Shown: piece after piece, positions 1 through 10,301 of the stretch
Layout: every line of letters starts with the position of its first letter
How positions within the stretch are numbered: the first letter of the stretch is position 1
NCBI GenBank assembly: GCA_905221605.1
Contig: CAJNDS010000776.1
Span: 1 to 64,000, forward strand
Origin: Symbiodinium natans
Taxonomy: Eukaryota; Sar; Dinophyceae; Suessiales; Symbiodiniaceae
DNA length: 64,000 bases
Direction of reading: 5' to 3'
Notes under the pieces: generated by a model
What the model was told of the DNA's origin: nothing
Databases searched by the model: none
The model's input: the letters and a program-made list of their open reading frames with translations, nothing else
Made by a program: the position numbers and the translations under genes

Positions 1-1860
1 ACCCCCCCCTCGACCCCCCCCTCTACCCCCCCCTCCCCACCCCCACCTCCCCCCCACTCCCTGTCCTCCGCCTGTAGGCCTAGCCCCACCCCCTACACCG
101 CTCCTGACCACTCTTTCGGGGTTCCAACGCACGCCCGCCCTGACCGCTCTCCGCGCTCTCACCGCTCTCATCGCTCCGCTTCCCTATGTGCCCGAGTTAC
201 TCCCTAATCCAACACCAACCCTCCCTCCCCCCTCCACAGTCACCCCCCCCCCACCCCACCCCCACCCCCGACATTCCTTCACCACTCCCCCGCAACCACC
301 CACCCCACCCCCCACTCCCACCCCGCCCCCCACCCCCTCCCACTCCCCTGTCCTCCGCCTGTGGGCCCCCAATCTTTAGTGTTTTAGGGGCTCCAACGCA
401 CGCCCTTCCCTGTCCCCAACCCCCCACCCCCCCCCCTCCCAAACCTGGGTCCCCTTACCCTTCCACGCCCCCCCCTCCCCCCGCCCGACACCCCCCACTC
501 CCACCCCGCCCCCCACCCCCTCCCACTCCCCTGTCCTCCGCCTGTGGGCCTCCAATCTTTAGTGTTTTAGGGGTTCCAATGCATCCTCCGCCTGTGGGCC
601 TCCAATCTTTAGTGTTTTAGGGGTTCCAATGCACCCGCCCTCCCCTCCCCCCAACCCACACCTTCCTTTCCCTTCCCATGGCCCCATGCCCTTCGACACC
701 CCACCACCTACCCCTTCGCTCCCCCTCCCAACACCTCGTCCCCTTACCCTTCCACGCCCCCCCCTCCCCCCAACCCATGGCCCCCCCCACATCCCCTGTT
801 CCACTACCCCCCCTCTCCCCCCCCCTTAACCCCCCTCCCTCTCGACCCACCCCCGACATTCCTTCACTCCACCCGCACCCACCCACCCCACCCCCCACTC
901 CCACCCCGCCCCCCACCCCCTCCCACTCCCCTGTCCTCCGCCTGTGGGCCCTCGAATCTCCCCCCAACCCACACCTTCCTTTCCCTTCCCATGGCCCCAT
1001 GCCCTTCGACACCCCACCACCTACCCCTTCGCTCCCCCTCCCAACACCTCGTCCCCTTACCCTTCCACGCCCCCCCCTCCCCCCAACCCATGGCCCCATG
1101 CCCTTGAAATAAGCTGAGTTTTAAGGGTTTCAGTGCATGCCCGCGCCCCTCCCGCCCGCTCCGCCCCCCCACCCCCAGCCCGCCCCACACCCCCCTTTCC
1201 CTTCCATGGCCCCATGCCCTTCCACCCCCCCCTCCCACCCCCCACCCCCTCCCCCTCCCAAACCTCGTCCCCTTACCCTTCCACGCCCCCTCCCCCTCCC
1301 CCAACCCAGGTCCCGCCTCCGCCTCTCTCCACCCCCCACTGCCCTCCCCCACCCCCTGTCCACTACCCTCTACCCCCCCCTCCAACCACCGACCTCTCCG
1401 CCCTCCCCTCTAAAACCCCCCTCCCTCTCTACCCCCCCCTCTACCCCCCCCTCCCCCCTCTCTACCCCCCCCTCTACCCCCCCCTCCCCGCCCCCACCTC
1501 CCCCCCACTCCCCTGTCCTCCGCCTGTAGGCCTAGCCCCACCCCCTACGCCGCTCCTGATCAATCTCTAGTGTTTTAGGGGTTCCAATGCACGCCCGCCC
1601 TGACCGCTCTCCCCGCTCTCACCGCTCTCATCGCTCCGCTTCCCTCTGTGCCCGAGTCACTCCCTAATCCAACACCAACCCTCACTCCCCCCTCCACAGT
1701 CACCCCCCCCCCACCCCACCCCCACCCCCGACATTCCTTCACTCCATCCGCACCCACCCACCCCACCCCCCACTCCCAACCCGCCCCCCACCCCCTCCCA
1801 CTCCCCTGTCCTCCGCCTGTGGGCCTCCAATCTTGCCTAGCCATCAAATTTTGAAGGGGG
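1..1860. repeat. C-rich imperfect tandem/direct repeat tract
   Basis: The stretch is dominated by runs of C broken by T and A. Longer words recur: a segment near 55-300 is repeated at about 1505-1760, and a segment at about 649-790 returns at about 960-1099. A CCTGTCCTCCGCCTGTRGGC word followed by a TTTAGTGTTTTAGGGG-like word recurs at about 345-395, 530-635 (twice in tandem) and 1511-1590. Proline-rich (plus) and glycine-rich (minus) open frames here follow from the base composition and show no domain. I see no gene in it. Confidence 0.85.
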
Positions 1861-2735
1861 TAGTCCACGTGCTGCCCCGAACCCCATTTAAAAAAAAATG
1901 CACCCCGACAATAATGTCAAGGTTTTCGGGCGAGGGCAGGGGAGGGGGGGGGTAGGCCTTCAAGCTTCTGAAGCTTACCTGAGCTTACCTGAGCTGCGCT
2001 CATCTGAGCTTACCTGAGCTTAGTTATGTAAGAGGAGAGGGAAAGGAAGAGGAGAGGAAGAGGAGAGGGAAGAGGAGCGAAGAGGAAATGACGAGGAGCC
2101 GGTGGGGGGGGGGGGGGGGGGGGCCGGAACCGAAAATTAGTTTAGGGGGTCCCTTTTTTTGACACTACTACGGGGGTGGATTTAGTTTGGGGGGGGGGGA
2201 GGGGGGCCCCGCACTAATCAGGAGACCACATTATAGGGTTTCGGGTTTAGGGTTTAGGGTTGGGATTTGGTGCTTGGGGGGCTTGAGGGGTTTGGGGTTT
2301 GGGGTTTGGGGTTTGGGGTTTCGGGCCATTCTTACTGCCTCCAAGACTCTCGTGCCCAGTGAAGTGGCTCCGCGGAACTCTGGCGGTTTTGGGGTCGGCG
2401 GCACTGGCGGTAGCCATTATAAAGAATCATGATGACTGTTGCAGGCCAAACTGAACCGATATTTACTTGGTTTTTTGACATATATCTTGTTATGTACCTA
2501 TTTATCTATGTATGTTTATTTAGTTCGGTAATCATGATCTTGCTGCCAAAGGGTTCAGGGTTTGGAGTTTAAGGGTTAGGGAACCCTCAATGATACTCCC
2601 CAAGTCAACGGCAACTGTTCACAGTTTAGTCCAGAAAGATACCAACGCTATGCAATTCCCACAATCTTAGTTGTCCAGTAACCTGGGGGGGAATTAAAGG
2701 TTGGGATTTTATAGGGAATAGAATACCCAAAAGAA
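1861..2735. repeat. Low-complexity tract: GA-rich, poly-G and telomere-like
   Basis: Contents in order: short direct repeats of a GAGCTTACCT-type word near 1970-2025, a GA-rich purine tract at about 2030-2100, a run of about 21 G near 2103-2123, then the telomere-like block described separately. A further degenerate AGGGTTTAGG-like cluster lies near 2555-2585. No convincing coding sequence. Confidence 0.75.
2236..2325 (+). repeat. Telomere-like TTTAGGG / TTTGGGG repeats
   Basis: GGGTTTAGGGTTTAGGG occurs near 2242-2260, followed at about 2288-2322 by five tandem TTTGGGG units. TTTAGGG is the plant-type telomere repeat also reported for dinoflagellates. The block is short and degenerate and lies between ordinary sequences, so it looks like an interstitial relic, not a chromosome end. 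Confidence 0.6.
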
Positions 2736-3478
2736 GGTTAAACGGTTGAGGGAAGCTCCCGTGCTACTCGTCTCCAGCCAAAATTCAACACGTGACCAGA
2801 GATCCCGCTCACGCTCTCAACTGCTCTTGAAGTCAGCAAATTGAGACGCGGACTTAGCGCTGGAGCACAGGACCCGATAGCTGACAGCAATATTCCCGCC
2901 TCCGGACTTTTGGGAAGCATGAGCCCCATGCTCGGGCCCAGGCTCAACCTCGACGTCGCTGTTTCTCACCTCCTTGTTTGCAAGCTTGCCTTCACGTAAG
3001 AACAAGCAAAGCTTGATAGTTTTTGAGTCTGTGCTTGACGGTGTCCTTTTGTTTGAAAAAGGTGGTCTGCAGTTACAATATGAAATCGCGTATGTCTCGA
3101 AGAGGTAGTTAGCAGTACACATATCACTTATGGTGCACTACCTGCGCATCTCCTTGTTTAAGGTCAACATTCCTGTGTGTTTGGAAGAGTGAATGAAACC
3201 CATTCCACTCATAAGACCCAAAATACAACAGGAGCAATGAAATGAGCCAGACGCATGAACGGAACAATCATAAAAACAAGAGAGAAAAAATATGTCCCAA
3301 TTTATGAGGCCACAGCGATTTCACCATGGCACGTTGCTTGACTATATGAAGGAACTAAGACACAATACAAACAACTAGGGGAAGAACAAGACTAAAGATG
3401 TGAAGTTCCTGTACAAGTCTTGAAGGCAATAGGCCTTTAGCAATTACGACAGAACCAAGATCGCACACGAAGTAGTTC
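2736..3478. other. Gene-free stretch
   Basis: AT-richer than its surroundings, with stops in all frames apart from short minus-strand frames of 69 and 101 codons that have no domain or splice support. I see no repeat, RNA gene or promoter I can defend. Confidence 0.4.
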
Positions 3479-4754
3479 TTGCCACGTACTCACAGAACGT
3501 ATGAGGTTATAATGCCTAACCTAACCAGGGCTGCCATCGGATTAACCCACTTCACTCTGGGATCACTTTATCTCATCTCTTCACAGCCTGGAAAGCTTGA
3601 TCACTTGCACTCACAAGCCCAAATAATCAGCGCGCGCGCAGAAGCAGCAAGAGCAAATGCACAAAATGAAGTTAAGAAAACATGGAAGATGTTCTGTTTA
3701 GAGAACACGGCGCATTGTCAGTTCTCATGGAAGCTGTCATCTCCGCAACTTGATGAGCATCTGTCAAGACACGTTCTATCCCGCGTCACGATGCAGAAAT
3801 CATACCAATATGCCGTCTTACTGGGACCGGTCTGATCATGGCCGTGAGCCTTGCCCTGGGTAAGCCCAAGGCTTATTTGATCACTTTCTCTCATTCATTC
3901 ACAACCTCAACAAACGAAACTCATGCAGCACGCGAAAAACCACCCCAGTTCCAAGTACTTCAACCACCCCCTGCCCCCCGCACCCCCCGCCCAACGTTCC
4001 CGCCCATCCCACCCCCTGCAGTTTACAGTGCAATGCAAGAAAAGTCTAAAGGGCTGAGTTCAGTCATGATGTGCTCAGAGCTACTGAGAAGAAAACCAAT
4101 GATGCTGGACACTGCTCTGCTTCCCAAGCTCCAGGTGGAAAAGTCCGAGCATTGGCAGCTGGAGTTGGATGAGGATTGCCTCAAACTCACATCCACCGGC
4201 TGGGCGCCGGGACCCCGGAACAGGCGGCGGCATGAGCATCAGCTGCAGTTTTTGGTGGGCCCCGGTACCCACCCTCCACAGGACGTCTAGAAGGCAGGGA
4301 GGGCTTCTGGGGCCAGAGGTTCTCTTGTTCCACAGCCTTGTTCACCCATCACACCTTGAGACCCTGTTCACGCCTGGTCTAGTTTCTGGGACTTTTCATG
4401 CGACCACCATTCATGCTTCTATTCTCGCTCGTTCATCCACAGGCTCGTGATAACTTAAAGGATGTGAAGAGAAGCTTAATTTTGCGACCATGGGTCTGGA
4501 AAAGCAGACTGCTGGCAACCGAACCTCGAGTCAAAACGCAATCATGCCGCCAACGCTGCTGCGCGGACAGCCTCACGGCTGCAAACACGCACCCAGTCGA
4601 TCTGTGGTACGAGTTCATGGCCGACATGTGCACATGTGAGGATGACATCGCCTACGAGCAGCCGCGTGCAGCATGGCTGTCGTTCTGCAGCGTTCCCAGG
4701 CCTCGAGGCAGAAATGGCATGGAATGCATCCTGACAGAGGCTGTCCGTAAGTAG
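3479..4754 (+). CDS. Hypothetical plus-strand gene, probably with introns (uncertain)
   Basis: Three plus-strand open stretches (3479-3835, 3838-4290, 4398-4754) lie close together. The last has the least repetitive composition, with an acidic Trp/Tyr/Cys-rich stretch near 4600-4700, and ends at a TAG at 4752-4754. Pyrimidine-rich tracts ending in CCACAG (near 4333 and 4440) look like 3' splice sites, so these may be exons of one gene. I recognise no family, and the matching minus-strand frame is nearly as open. Function unknown. Treat the coordinates as the outer limits of a possible gene, not as a continuous reading frame. Confidence 0.22.
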
Positions 4755-5089
4755 CCTTCAAAGGGGCGGGGTGAATGGGGTGAGTGGGGTAAACGGCATG
4801 TGAGTGGCTCGAATTAGCATCAGGCCTGCCAGCCCCAGTTCCTCAATTCGGCGTGGAGGAGATGTTCGTATTTTCGGAGCCGGAGTGCGCGGCGTGTGAT
4901 GGCATGCTGCCGAAGCCCTGAGTCGATGAGCGTCGGCACATGGAGGCTCAAGCCAAAATAGTCTTTCTATCCCACCAAGAATCCCCACTCCCCTCGTCCC
5001 TGCGTCCCCTAGTGTGTGTGGTTACAATTGGGATACATGTACAGTTGGGCCCTTATGGGCTTATGCAGCCTTTGATGCCATGGACCGCC

Positions 5090-5200
5090 ACTTCTCATTC
5101 TTCTTCTTCTCGGCGCAGGCAGCTTTCCTTTTCCCACAGCCACCAGTCCCACTCCTCGTACCAGGGCCCCACATCTTTTTCATGCAGGGCCTGGAGAAAT
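5090..5200 (-). pseudogene. First-exon remnant of the tandem membrane-protein gene
   Basis: Read on the minus strand this encodes EEWDWWLWEKE followed by Glu/Arg-rich sequence. It matches EEWDWYVWEQQ in the first exon of the intact copy (start 7031) and then stops in frame. It sits just upstream of a spacer that is duplicated between gene copies (5201-5330 versus 7044-7170). It is therefore the 5' end of the next copy in a head-to-tail array, with the rest missing or unrecognisable. Confidence 0.6.
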
Positions 5201-5600
5201 GTTGACTTTCAAGACTTGGGCCGGATGCTAGGCTGATTGTCGCTCTGCAGGTGATCCTTGTAATGCCCAAGCAGCAAGAAGGAATATAGAGCTGCTATGA
5301 TTGCACTTCACCTAGCATCTCCTTTCAAAAAGAGTTGCGCCGAACAGCGTTGCGCAGACTTGCTTTCGATCTTCATGTGGAGGAACATTGTTTTTGCAAG
5401 CGCCGTAAACTACGAGGCGGCTGCTAAAGCGAGATGACTTCTTCTACCCGTGACCTCTCGTCCTTCCCTAGAACGTTTGCAGTGTTCCTTGGCTGGACCT
5501 CTTGAGGCGACGGGTTCATGTGAGACTCTGACACAGCTGGTCCATCGTACGACTGGTCTTCTGGCCCGGGTGTTGCCTGTCCTCAGTCAGGCAGTAGGAG
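5195..5600. repeat. Direct repeat, copy A (spacer plus last exon of tandem gene)
   Basis: Closely similar to about 7038-7352 in the same orientation. Shared words include GTTGACTTTCAAGACTTGGG, GCACTTCACCTAGCATCTCC and the block around the last exon. Small indels separate the copies. The pair marks the period of the gene array (about 1.8 kb). Confidence 0.8.
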
Positions 5601-7031
5601 CTGATTGCGACACACTACAACAGAAGCAATCAACAAGCAATGATTTCTGAATACCTGCAACCAAAGCGCGACTGCTATCTTCATCACCCCAACACAGAGC
5701 AGAATAAAACCAGAAATAACAGGATGATAAGCCGATTCCGCACACGACGAATCCAAACAATCCAGCATCCATCGTGGACCAGTTTTCTCTGGGCAGCAGT
5801 TCCCAAAGCAAGGCCGCAAAGCCCAGCATGGCGACACCGATGCAGCCGCGGGCAAGCCGTTTGCAGACTGCCTCTCCTCATTCAGGCGATAAGAATGAGA
5901 GCGACGCCCTGCAACAAAAGTGATCAACAAGCAATGATATTTGCCTACCTGCAGCCAAGGCACGAAACCACTCTCGAGAATCGCCGAGAACGGCAAGACA
6001 AACTCCACAACAGAAAGCACAGGATAGTCCGGAGAAGGTGACAAGGAAGACTTCCCTCCAGGTAGGGTGCGAAACGGACCAAAGATCGGGCAGTATCCAA
6101 AGCAACACCAAAATTATCCAGCCCAAGCCCAGGAAGATGACACCGACGCAGCCCTGGGCGACCTGTTCGCGGACTGCTGCCTCTCCTCAGTTATAGGCTA
6201 TTGCACACAATGCAACCAAGGCACCTCATTCATGTCAGCAGCCATTAGGGGATGAAAGCGACACGCCACAACACAAGCAAGGGATGATTCTTGAAGATCT
6301 GCAGCCAAAGCACGTACCAGGCAGCACTTGTCTCTAAGATCGCCAATACGAACAAGAAGCAATCCGCAGCCGAGAACGCAGGACAGTCCGAACAAGGTGA
6401 GAAAGTAGCCTTCCAACTTCGACGAATCATAGCCGTCCAACTTCGACCTATCAAAGTTCCGCCTAGTGAGCAGCACCACGCGGAACACCACAGTGATCCA
6501 GCCCAGGCCCAGAACACTAACACCACGGCACCACCACATTGCTTTGTGGGGACTTCCTCATTGGCAGTCGCGGATGAGACGGGCTCACAACAACAGCAGT
6601 AATGACTTCTGCAGGCCTGCCGCCAAGGTGCCCAGCAAACAACGACGCCGCAGCAGAACAGAACACGCGCTGGCAACGACGCCGCCGACGATGATGAAAA
6701 GTATGTCAAGTTCTCTACCATTGTCAATTAGGAACATCGCCATGTACGCAACAACCGTCAAAGGTACCCATGCCAGCAGACAGCGCGGACCATAAGCAAT
6801 GATGACCCAAGGGTCTGGACACTGGTCTAGACACCCGCAAGTGCAATCGCAGCCACTATCACTCAGGACGTGGCCGCCTGTCGGTTGTCTGTCCGACTCT
6901 TCTCTTTCTACTTCTCTTTCTGCTTCTCTCGCTGCTTCTCTTTGGCGGTGGAATCTTTCCTGCTGTTCCCACACGTACCAATCCCACTCCTCTGTCCCCA
7001 TCAGCGGCATCGTATTGAAGCGAGGCGGCAC
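5424..7031 (-). CDS. Multi-pass membrane protein gene, five exons with duplicated exon modules
   Basis: No known family is recognised. My spliced model on the minus strand is exon 1 7031-6617, exon 2 6556-6299, exon 3 6185-5949, exon 4 5876-5655 and exon 5 5581-5424 (TAG). All joins are phase 1 and the total is exactly 430 codons including the stop. Exon 1 has a Glu/Arg-rich, probably coiled, N-terminus after an EEWDW motif, then two hydrophobic segments. Exons 2-4 are homologous modules. Exons 3 and 4 start GEA..., all have a GC(I/V)GV- or LGLGW-like stretch and two hydrophobic segments, and end near R-A-L-(A/V)-A. This suggests about eight membrane spans in four repeats. Exon 5 is a hydrophilic Pro/Glu/Ser-rich tail. 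Introns are 60, 113, 72 and 73 bp. The start could also be the Met at 7010. Broken copies on both sides show a tandem array. Confidence 0.6.
5582..5654 (-). other. Intron 4 of the membrane-protein gene (73 bp)
   Basis: Begins GTATTCAG after GCAG and ends ACTGAG before GA. It shares an internal ATCATTGCTTGTTGAT word with intron 3 and with the intron between exons 4' and 5' of the broken copy, as expected if exon and intron were duplicated together or if the introns derive from one mobile intron. Confidence 0.55.
5877..5948 (-). other. Intron 3 of the membrane-protein gene (72 bp)
   Basis: Begins GTAGGCAA after GCAG and ends AATGAG before GA. It contains the same ATCATTGCTTGTTGAT core as intron 4 followed by a TTTTGTTGCAG word. 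Splicing restores the GEA... reading of exon 4; without splicing an in-frame TGA lies just before exon 4. Confidence 0.55.
6186..6298 (-). other. Intron 2 of the membrane-protein gene (113 bp, non-canonical donor)
   Basis: The exon ends GCAG and the next bases are ATCTTC, so the donor is AT, or GA if the shared G is placed in the intron. It ends AACTGAG before GA. Dinoflagellate genes are known to tolerate non-GT donors. The reading frame of both flanking exons and their homology to the other modules set the borders. Confidence 0.45.
6557..6616 (-). other. Intron 1 of the membrane-protein gene (60 bp, GC donor)
   Basis: Donor GCAG|GCCTGC and acceptor CAATGAG|GA. GC-AG introns are common in dinoflagellates. 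The position is homologous to the other introns: after the second hydrophobic segment of the module, in phase 1. Confidence 0.5.
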
Positions 7032-7037
7032 GCTAGG

Positions 7038-7352
7038 GAAAGGTGTTGACTTTCAAGACTTGGGCCGTCGCTCTGCAGGTGATCCTTGCAATGCCCAAGC
7101 CGCACGTAGGAATATAGTGCTGCCATGATTGCACTTCACCTAGCATCTCCTTTCAAAAAAACTCTTGCACCTGCGAGGCGGCTGCTGAACCGAGATGACT
7201 CCTCCTACCCGTGACCTCTCGTCCTACCCTAGAACTGAACGTTTGCAGCGTTCCTTGGCTGGACCTCTTGAGGCGACGGATTCATGCGAGCTCTGACACA
7301 GCTGGTCCATCGTACGACTGGTCTTCTTGCGCGGGCTTTGCCTGTCCTCATT
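7038..7352. repeat. Direct repeat, copy B
   Basis: Partner of 5195-5600 in the same orientation. It is shorter by several small deletions, one of which (near 7285-7290) shifts the frame of the last exon in the downstream gene copy. Confidence 0.8.
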
Positions 7353-7950
7353 GAAGCAGTCGGAGATGAAAGTGACCCACTACAACAGAAGCAATCAACA
7401 AGCAATGATTTCTGAATACCTGCAACCAAAGCGCGACTGCTATCTTCATCACCCAAACCCCAAACGGAGAGCAGCACCAAACAAGACACAGAAATGACAG
7501 GATGATGATGATAAGCCGATTGCGCACACGACGAGTCCCGCCAATATGACTTCCCTCTGGGACCAGTTCTCTTTGGGCAGTCCCCAAAGCACGCCGCAAA
7601 GCCCAGCACGGCGACACCAATGCAGCCGTGGGCAAGCGGTTTGCAGACTGCCTCTCCTCATTCAGGCGATAAGAAATGAGAGCGAATCACTGCAACAGAA
7701 GCGATCGACAAGCAATGATATTTGCATACGTGCAGCCAAGGCACTAAACGGGCCTCACGAATGTCAATGGTCAAAAGGAGTGACACACCACAACAAATGC
7801 AAGCGATGATTCTTGCACTCCTCCTTCTCCAAGGCGCAAAATAGGCAGAACTTGTCTCGAGAATCGCCGATAACCAACGGCAAGACAAACTCCACAACAG
7901 AAAGCACAGGACAGTCCGAAGAAGGTGACAAGGAAGACTTCACAGTCAGA
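7282..7950 (-). pseudogene. Broken second copy of the membrane-protein gene (exons 3'-5')
   Basis: Exon 4' (7656-7420) and exon 5' (7346-7282) align to exons 4 and 5 of the intact copy, with the same phase-1 junctions and the same intron core word. Exon 3' (about 7930-7740) is recognisable by its FGLSCAFCCGVCLAV motif. Exon 4' has two offset frameshifts, so its middle is read out of frame relative to the intact copy. Exon 5' lost a base and stops early at 7282. Exons 1 and 2 are not found upstream. Confidence 0.6.
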
Positions 7951-7999
7951 TCAGCAGCACGAGTCCCTCCTACCGGAACAAAGGCCCTGACTGCCCTGT

Positions 8000-8260
8000 T
8001 GTCAGTCCCGTTACCTCAGGGTCGAAGGCCTTCAAAAAACATCGGCCTACAAGCACTCTGTGAGCATGGCACTGGGCCAAAATCCTGTTCAAGAGCTTGA
8101 AACAACCTGCCCACAAGCACTCTGTGAGCACGGCACCGAGCTGTGGTCGCGAAAACCTGTTTAAGACCTGGGCGTGAGACTTTAAGGCCCGTGCACTCTA
8201 CGGTATGCCAAGAGGCCTGTTTGCACTGCCCTTGTAGAAGGCACGACGTGGACCACAAAA
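8000..8260 (+). repeat. Short tandem duplication
   Basis: A CAAGCACTCTGTGAGCAYGG word followed by similar sequence occurs at about 8055 and 8113, roughly 58 bp apart. Open frames across it have no recognisable content. Confidence 0.5.
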
Positions 8261-8428
8261 GGCATGAAAACCAAGCAAGTCAAGCAAAAATCGAGAAGGA
8301 ACATCAAGCAAGCCAAAGCTAAAACTCAAGCAACCTTATGCAAAACCGCGCCTGTGCAAAAAGCGCGCCCATGCCCTTATACAAAAACGCTACCAGGCCA
8401 CAAAGGAGTCTCGGCCGAAACAACCTGT
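8261..8428. other. A-rich spacer, nothing recognised
   Basis: Contains degenerate AAGCAAGTCAAGC-type words and no defensible gene. Confidence 0.3.
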
Positions 8429-8595
8429 CATTTTGTCATATTCGTCATTCTTGTCATACGCACACCCTGTGCACACAAGCGCTTCACACACAAATTGCCT
8501 TGTCATTTCTGTCATTTCCGTGATTTTTGTTATGCGCACACCCTGTGCAGAGCGCGTCAACACCTTGACACTCACACGAGCGCACCCCACCAAAG
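8429..8595 (+). repeat. Tandem duplication of about 75 bp with CACA/TGTG mini-palindrome
   Basis: A TGTCATTT...GTCAT...GCACACCCTGTGC block at about 8429-8500 is repeated, diverged, at about 8502-8580. Each copy carries GCACA-CCC-TGTGC, a 5-bp inverted repeat with a 3-base gap. Confidence 0.6.
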
Positions 8596-8715
8596 AAAAT
8601 TCTAAAATAAATTGCCTTGTCACTTTCTTGGTGAAGGTCCTGCCCGACAAGCGAGGCGAAACCATGACTCTCGCGGCAGAGATCATCCCGAAGCTAGTGG
8701 AGGGGGAAACTAAAT

Positions 8716-9050
8716 ATGTCCACGGATCAAGGCGGAGAATTTAATGGCCTGGAGCTTCTTGAAGCAGCAATGCACCCGACAGACGGCCCGAGAACCGCAA
8801 TGCCACGGCCGTCATTGATCGAGCAATTCAAAGGGCGGGCAGGGCGGCCGGAATGGAGAAGGCTGGAGGGACTACGTGGAGCAGGTGACGAGCGCATACA
8901 ACAAGCGGCCGCACAAAGCGGTAGCTGGCCACCACCTTCCGGGTCCACCAGAACAATGCGCAGAAGTTCAAGCACAACAACGCCTGACCAGAAGCCGGCA
9001 GCGACGGCTGCAGGAGGCGGAGGCTTTCCGAGCCCCAAAGCGATGGGGTT
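8716..9050 (+). pseudogene. Retrotransposon integrase fragment, frameshifted
   Basis: STDQGGEFNG near the start fits the second catalytic Asp region of retroviral-type integrases (TDxGxEF). Shortly after, in a different plus frame, comes NATAVIDRAIQ, which fits the catalytic Glu region of dinoflagellate integrases, and then AYNKRPHKAV (about 8895-8925) in the frame starting at 8876. The frame changes at least twice within 250 bp, so this is a relic. The element's other parts are not here. Confidence 0.6.
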
Positions 9051-9099
9051 GTCAGTTTTGTCAGGTTTGTCAGTCGGCTCCTCAGGGTCTTGTGACTGC

Positions 9100-9990
9100 T
9101 GGAGAGACCTGGCGGCGCACAAGGCCATCGGCACGCCGTTTGCCTACCACAAGTTTAAAGACGGGATCAAGGTTGACTTCGTGGGTTATCATATCGCATA
9201 TGAGTCTGCAGGGCTCTTATCCAAACGCACAAATGGAAGTTGGCTGGATCAACATCTTGAGGCTGCAAGTGGATGGTCCCACGATGGTTTATCTCTCGCT
9301 TATCCACATCCGGAAGCATCTTTTGCTGACACACCACTTGGTGCCCGCGTTGCGACAGGTCCTCTTTGTGACCCAGTCGTTTCGAACTGATGCAAAGTGT
9401 GAGCGTGGACGTGTTGTATTAGGTGGTTGATCTCTTGCCAAATGTGCCGACCAAAGCAGATTGGTTTTCTGTTGAAGTCACACCGACAATGGCGCCTTGG
9501 TTGTTTAGAAGGATGGAGCAAGTGAGTGGACATCAGCCAGCGGAGTTGCTGGCGACTTATATGGCCTTATTTGCGTTTGGTCACCTTCAGGCTGCTGGAT
9601 GTCGCAGTGTTATGTTGCAACGATCCATGGTGGAACTGACAATTGGTCAAACCCTTAGGCCAAAGCAAAAGGGTCATCTACAAAGTGGCCGCTCATGGGG
9701 CTGCTGATGCAAATATCTAAGACACTCCTTCATTCTAATCTGCGTGTGAGGCTGCAGTGGAGGCACGGGAAGAGAACACGGAGGCCGACGATTTGACAAA
9801 TGGTGACTTTACAAAATTCGACATGTCGTTGAGGAGGTTGGTTTCCTTTTCTGATCTGAAGCTGGATTTGTTTGAGGAATTGATGGCTTGCTACGATGAG
9901 TACGAATCCTCGAAGGTGGCTTTGAAGAGCGTAACCCAACTCGAGAAGGCTTCGAAGAAACAGAAGCTGGCCGAGAAAACTCCCTGGTAA
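9100..9990 (+). pseudogene. Decayed reverse-transcriptase fragment (3' half)
   Basis: GTPFAYHKFKDG followed by VDFVGYHI (about 9130-9195) resembles the palm/thumb region of a reverse transcriptase family abundant in dinoflagellates. Further matches to its C-terminal part are scattered over three frames: VSGHQPAELLATYMALFAFG (about 9520-9580) and, from about 9757, REENTEADDLTNGDF, an RNase H-like ending. Stops and frame changes separate the pieces. The family assignment is from memory of similar proteins and needs a search. Confidence 0.5.
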
Positions 9991-9994
9991 TGCG

Positions 9995-10301
9995 CGCCAA
10001 ACGCCTTTGGTGGGGCATATGTCCGTTCGGCGCTGCATCCTGTCGCCAACTGGTGGTGGGTTCGGATCTACACCAACCGTGGAAAAAGTGCGCTCTTGCG
10101 CTAAAGGTTTAATTCTGGTTTACGCCCCTCTCACTTTCCTTGCACTGGGTAATGTTATTCCAGGTGTTTTGACACACATGAATCATGACTAAGGCTCCCA
10201 GCAGGAAAGTGTAGAAGGGCTGTTGCTGTGCTTGCTGTCGTTGAGGGTCGTTCTCCCTCCCCTGGGTTGGGGTTTCGATTCGGGCAGATCTGCAGCCAGC
10301 C
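9995..10301. other. Spacer, nothing recognised
   Basis: No repeat or coding signal that I can defend. Confidence 0.3.

Noticed and set aside
184-1868. Overlapping proline-rich (plus) and glycine-rich (minus) open frames
   Set aside because: They follow directly from C-rich repeats lacking stop codons. No domain and all frames equally open.
4943-4950. GGCTCAAG as a spliced-leader relic
   Set aside because: Only 8 bases match and the preceding base context (GGAGGCTCAAG) does not fit the leader. Expected by chance.
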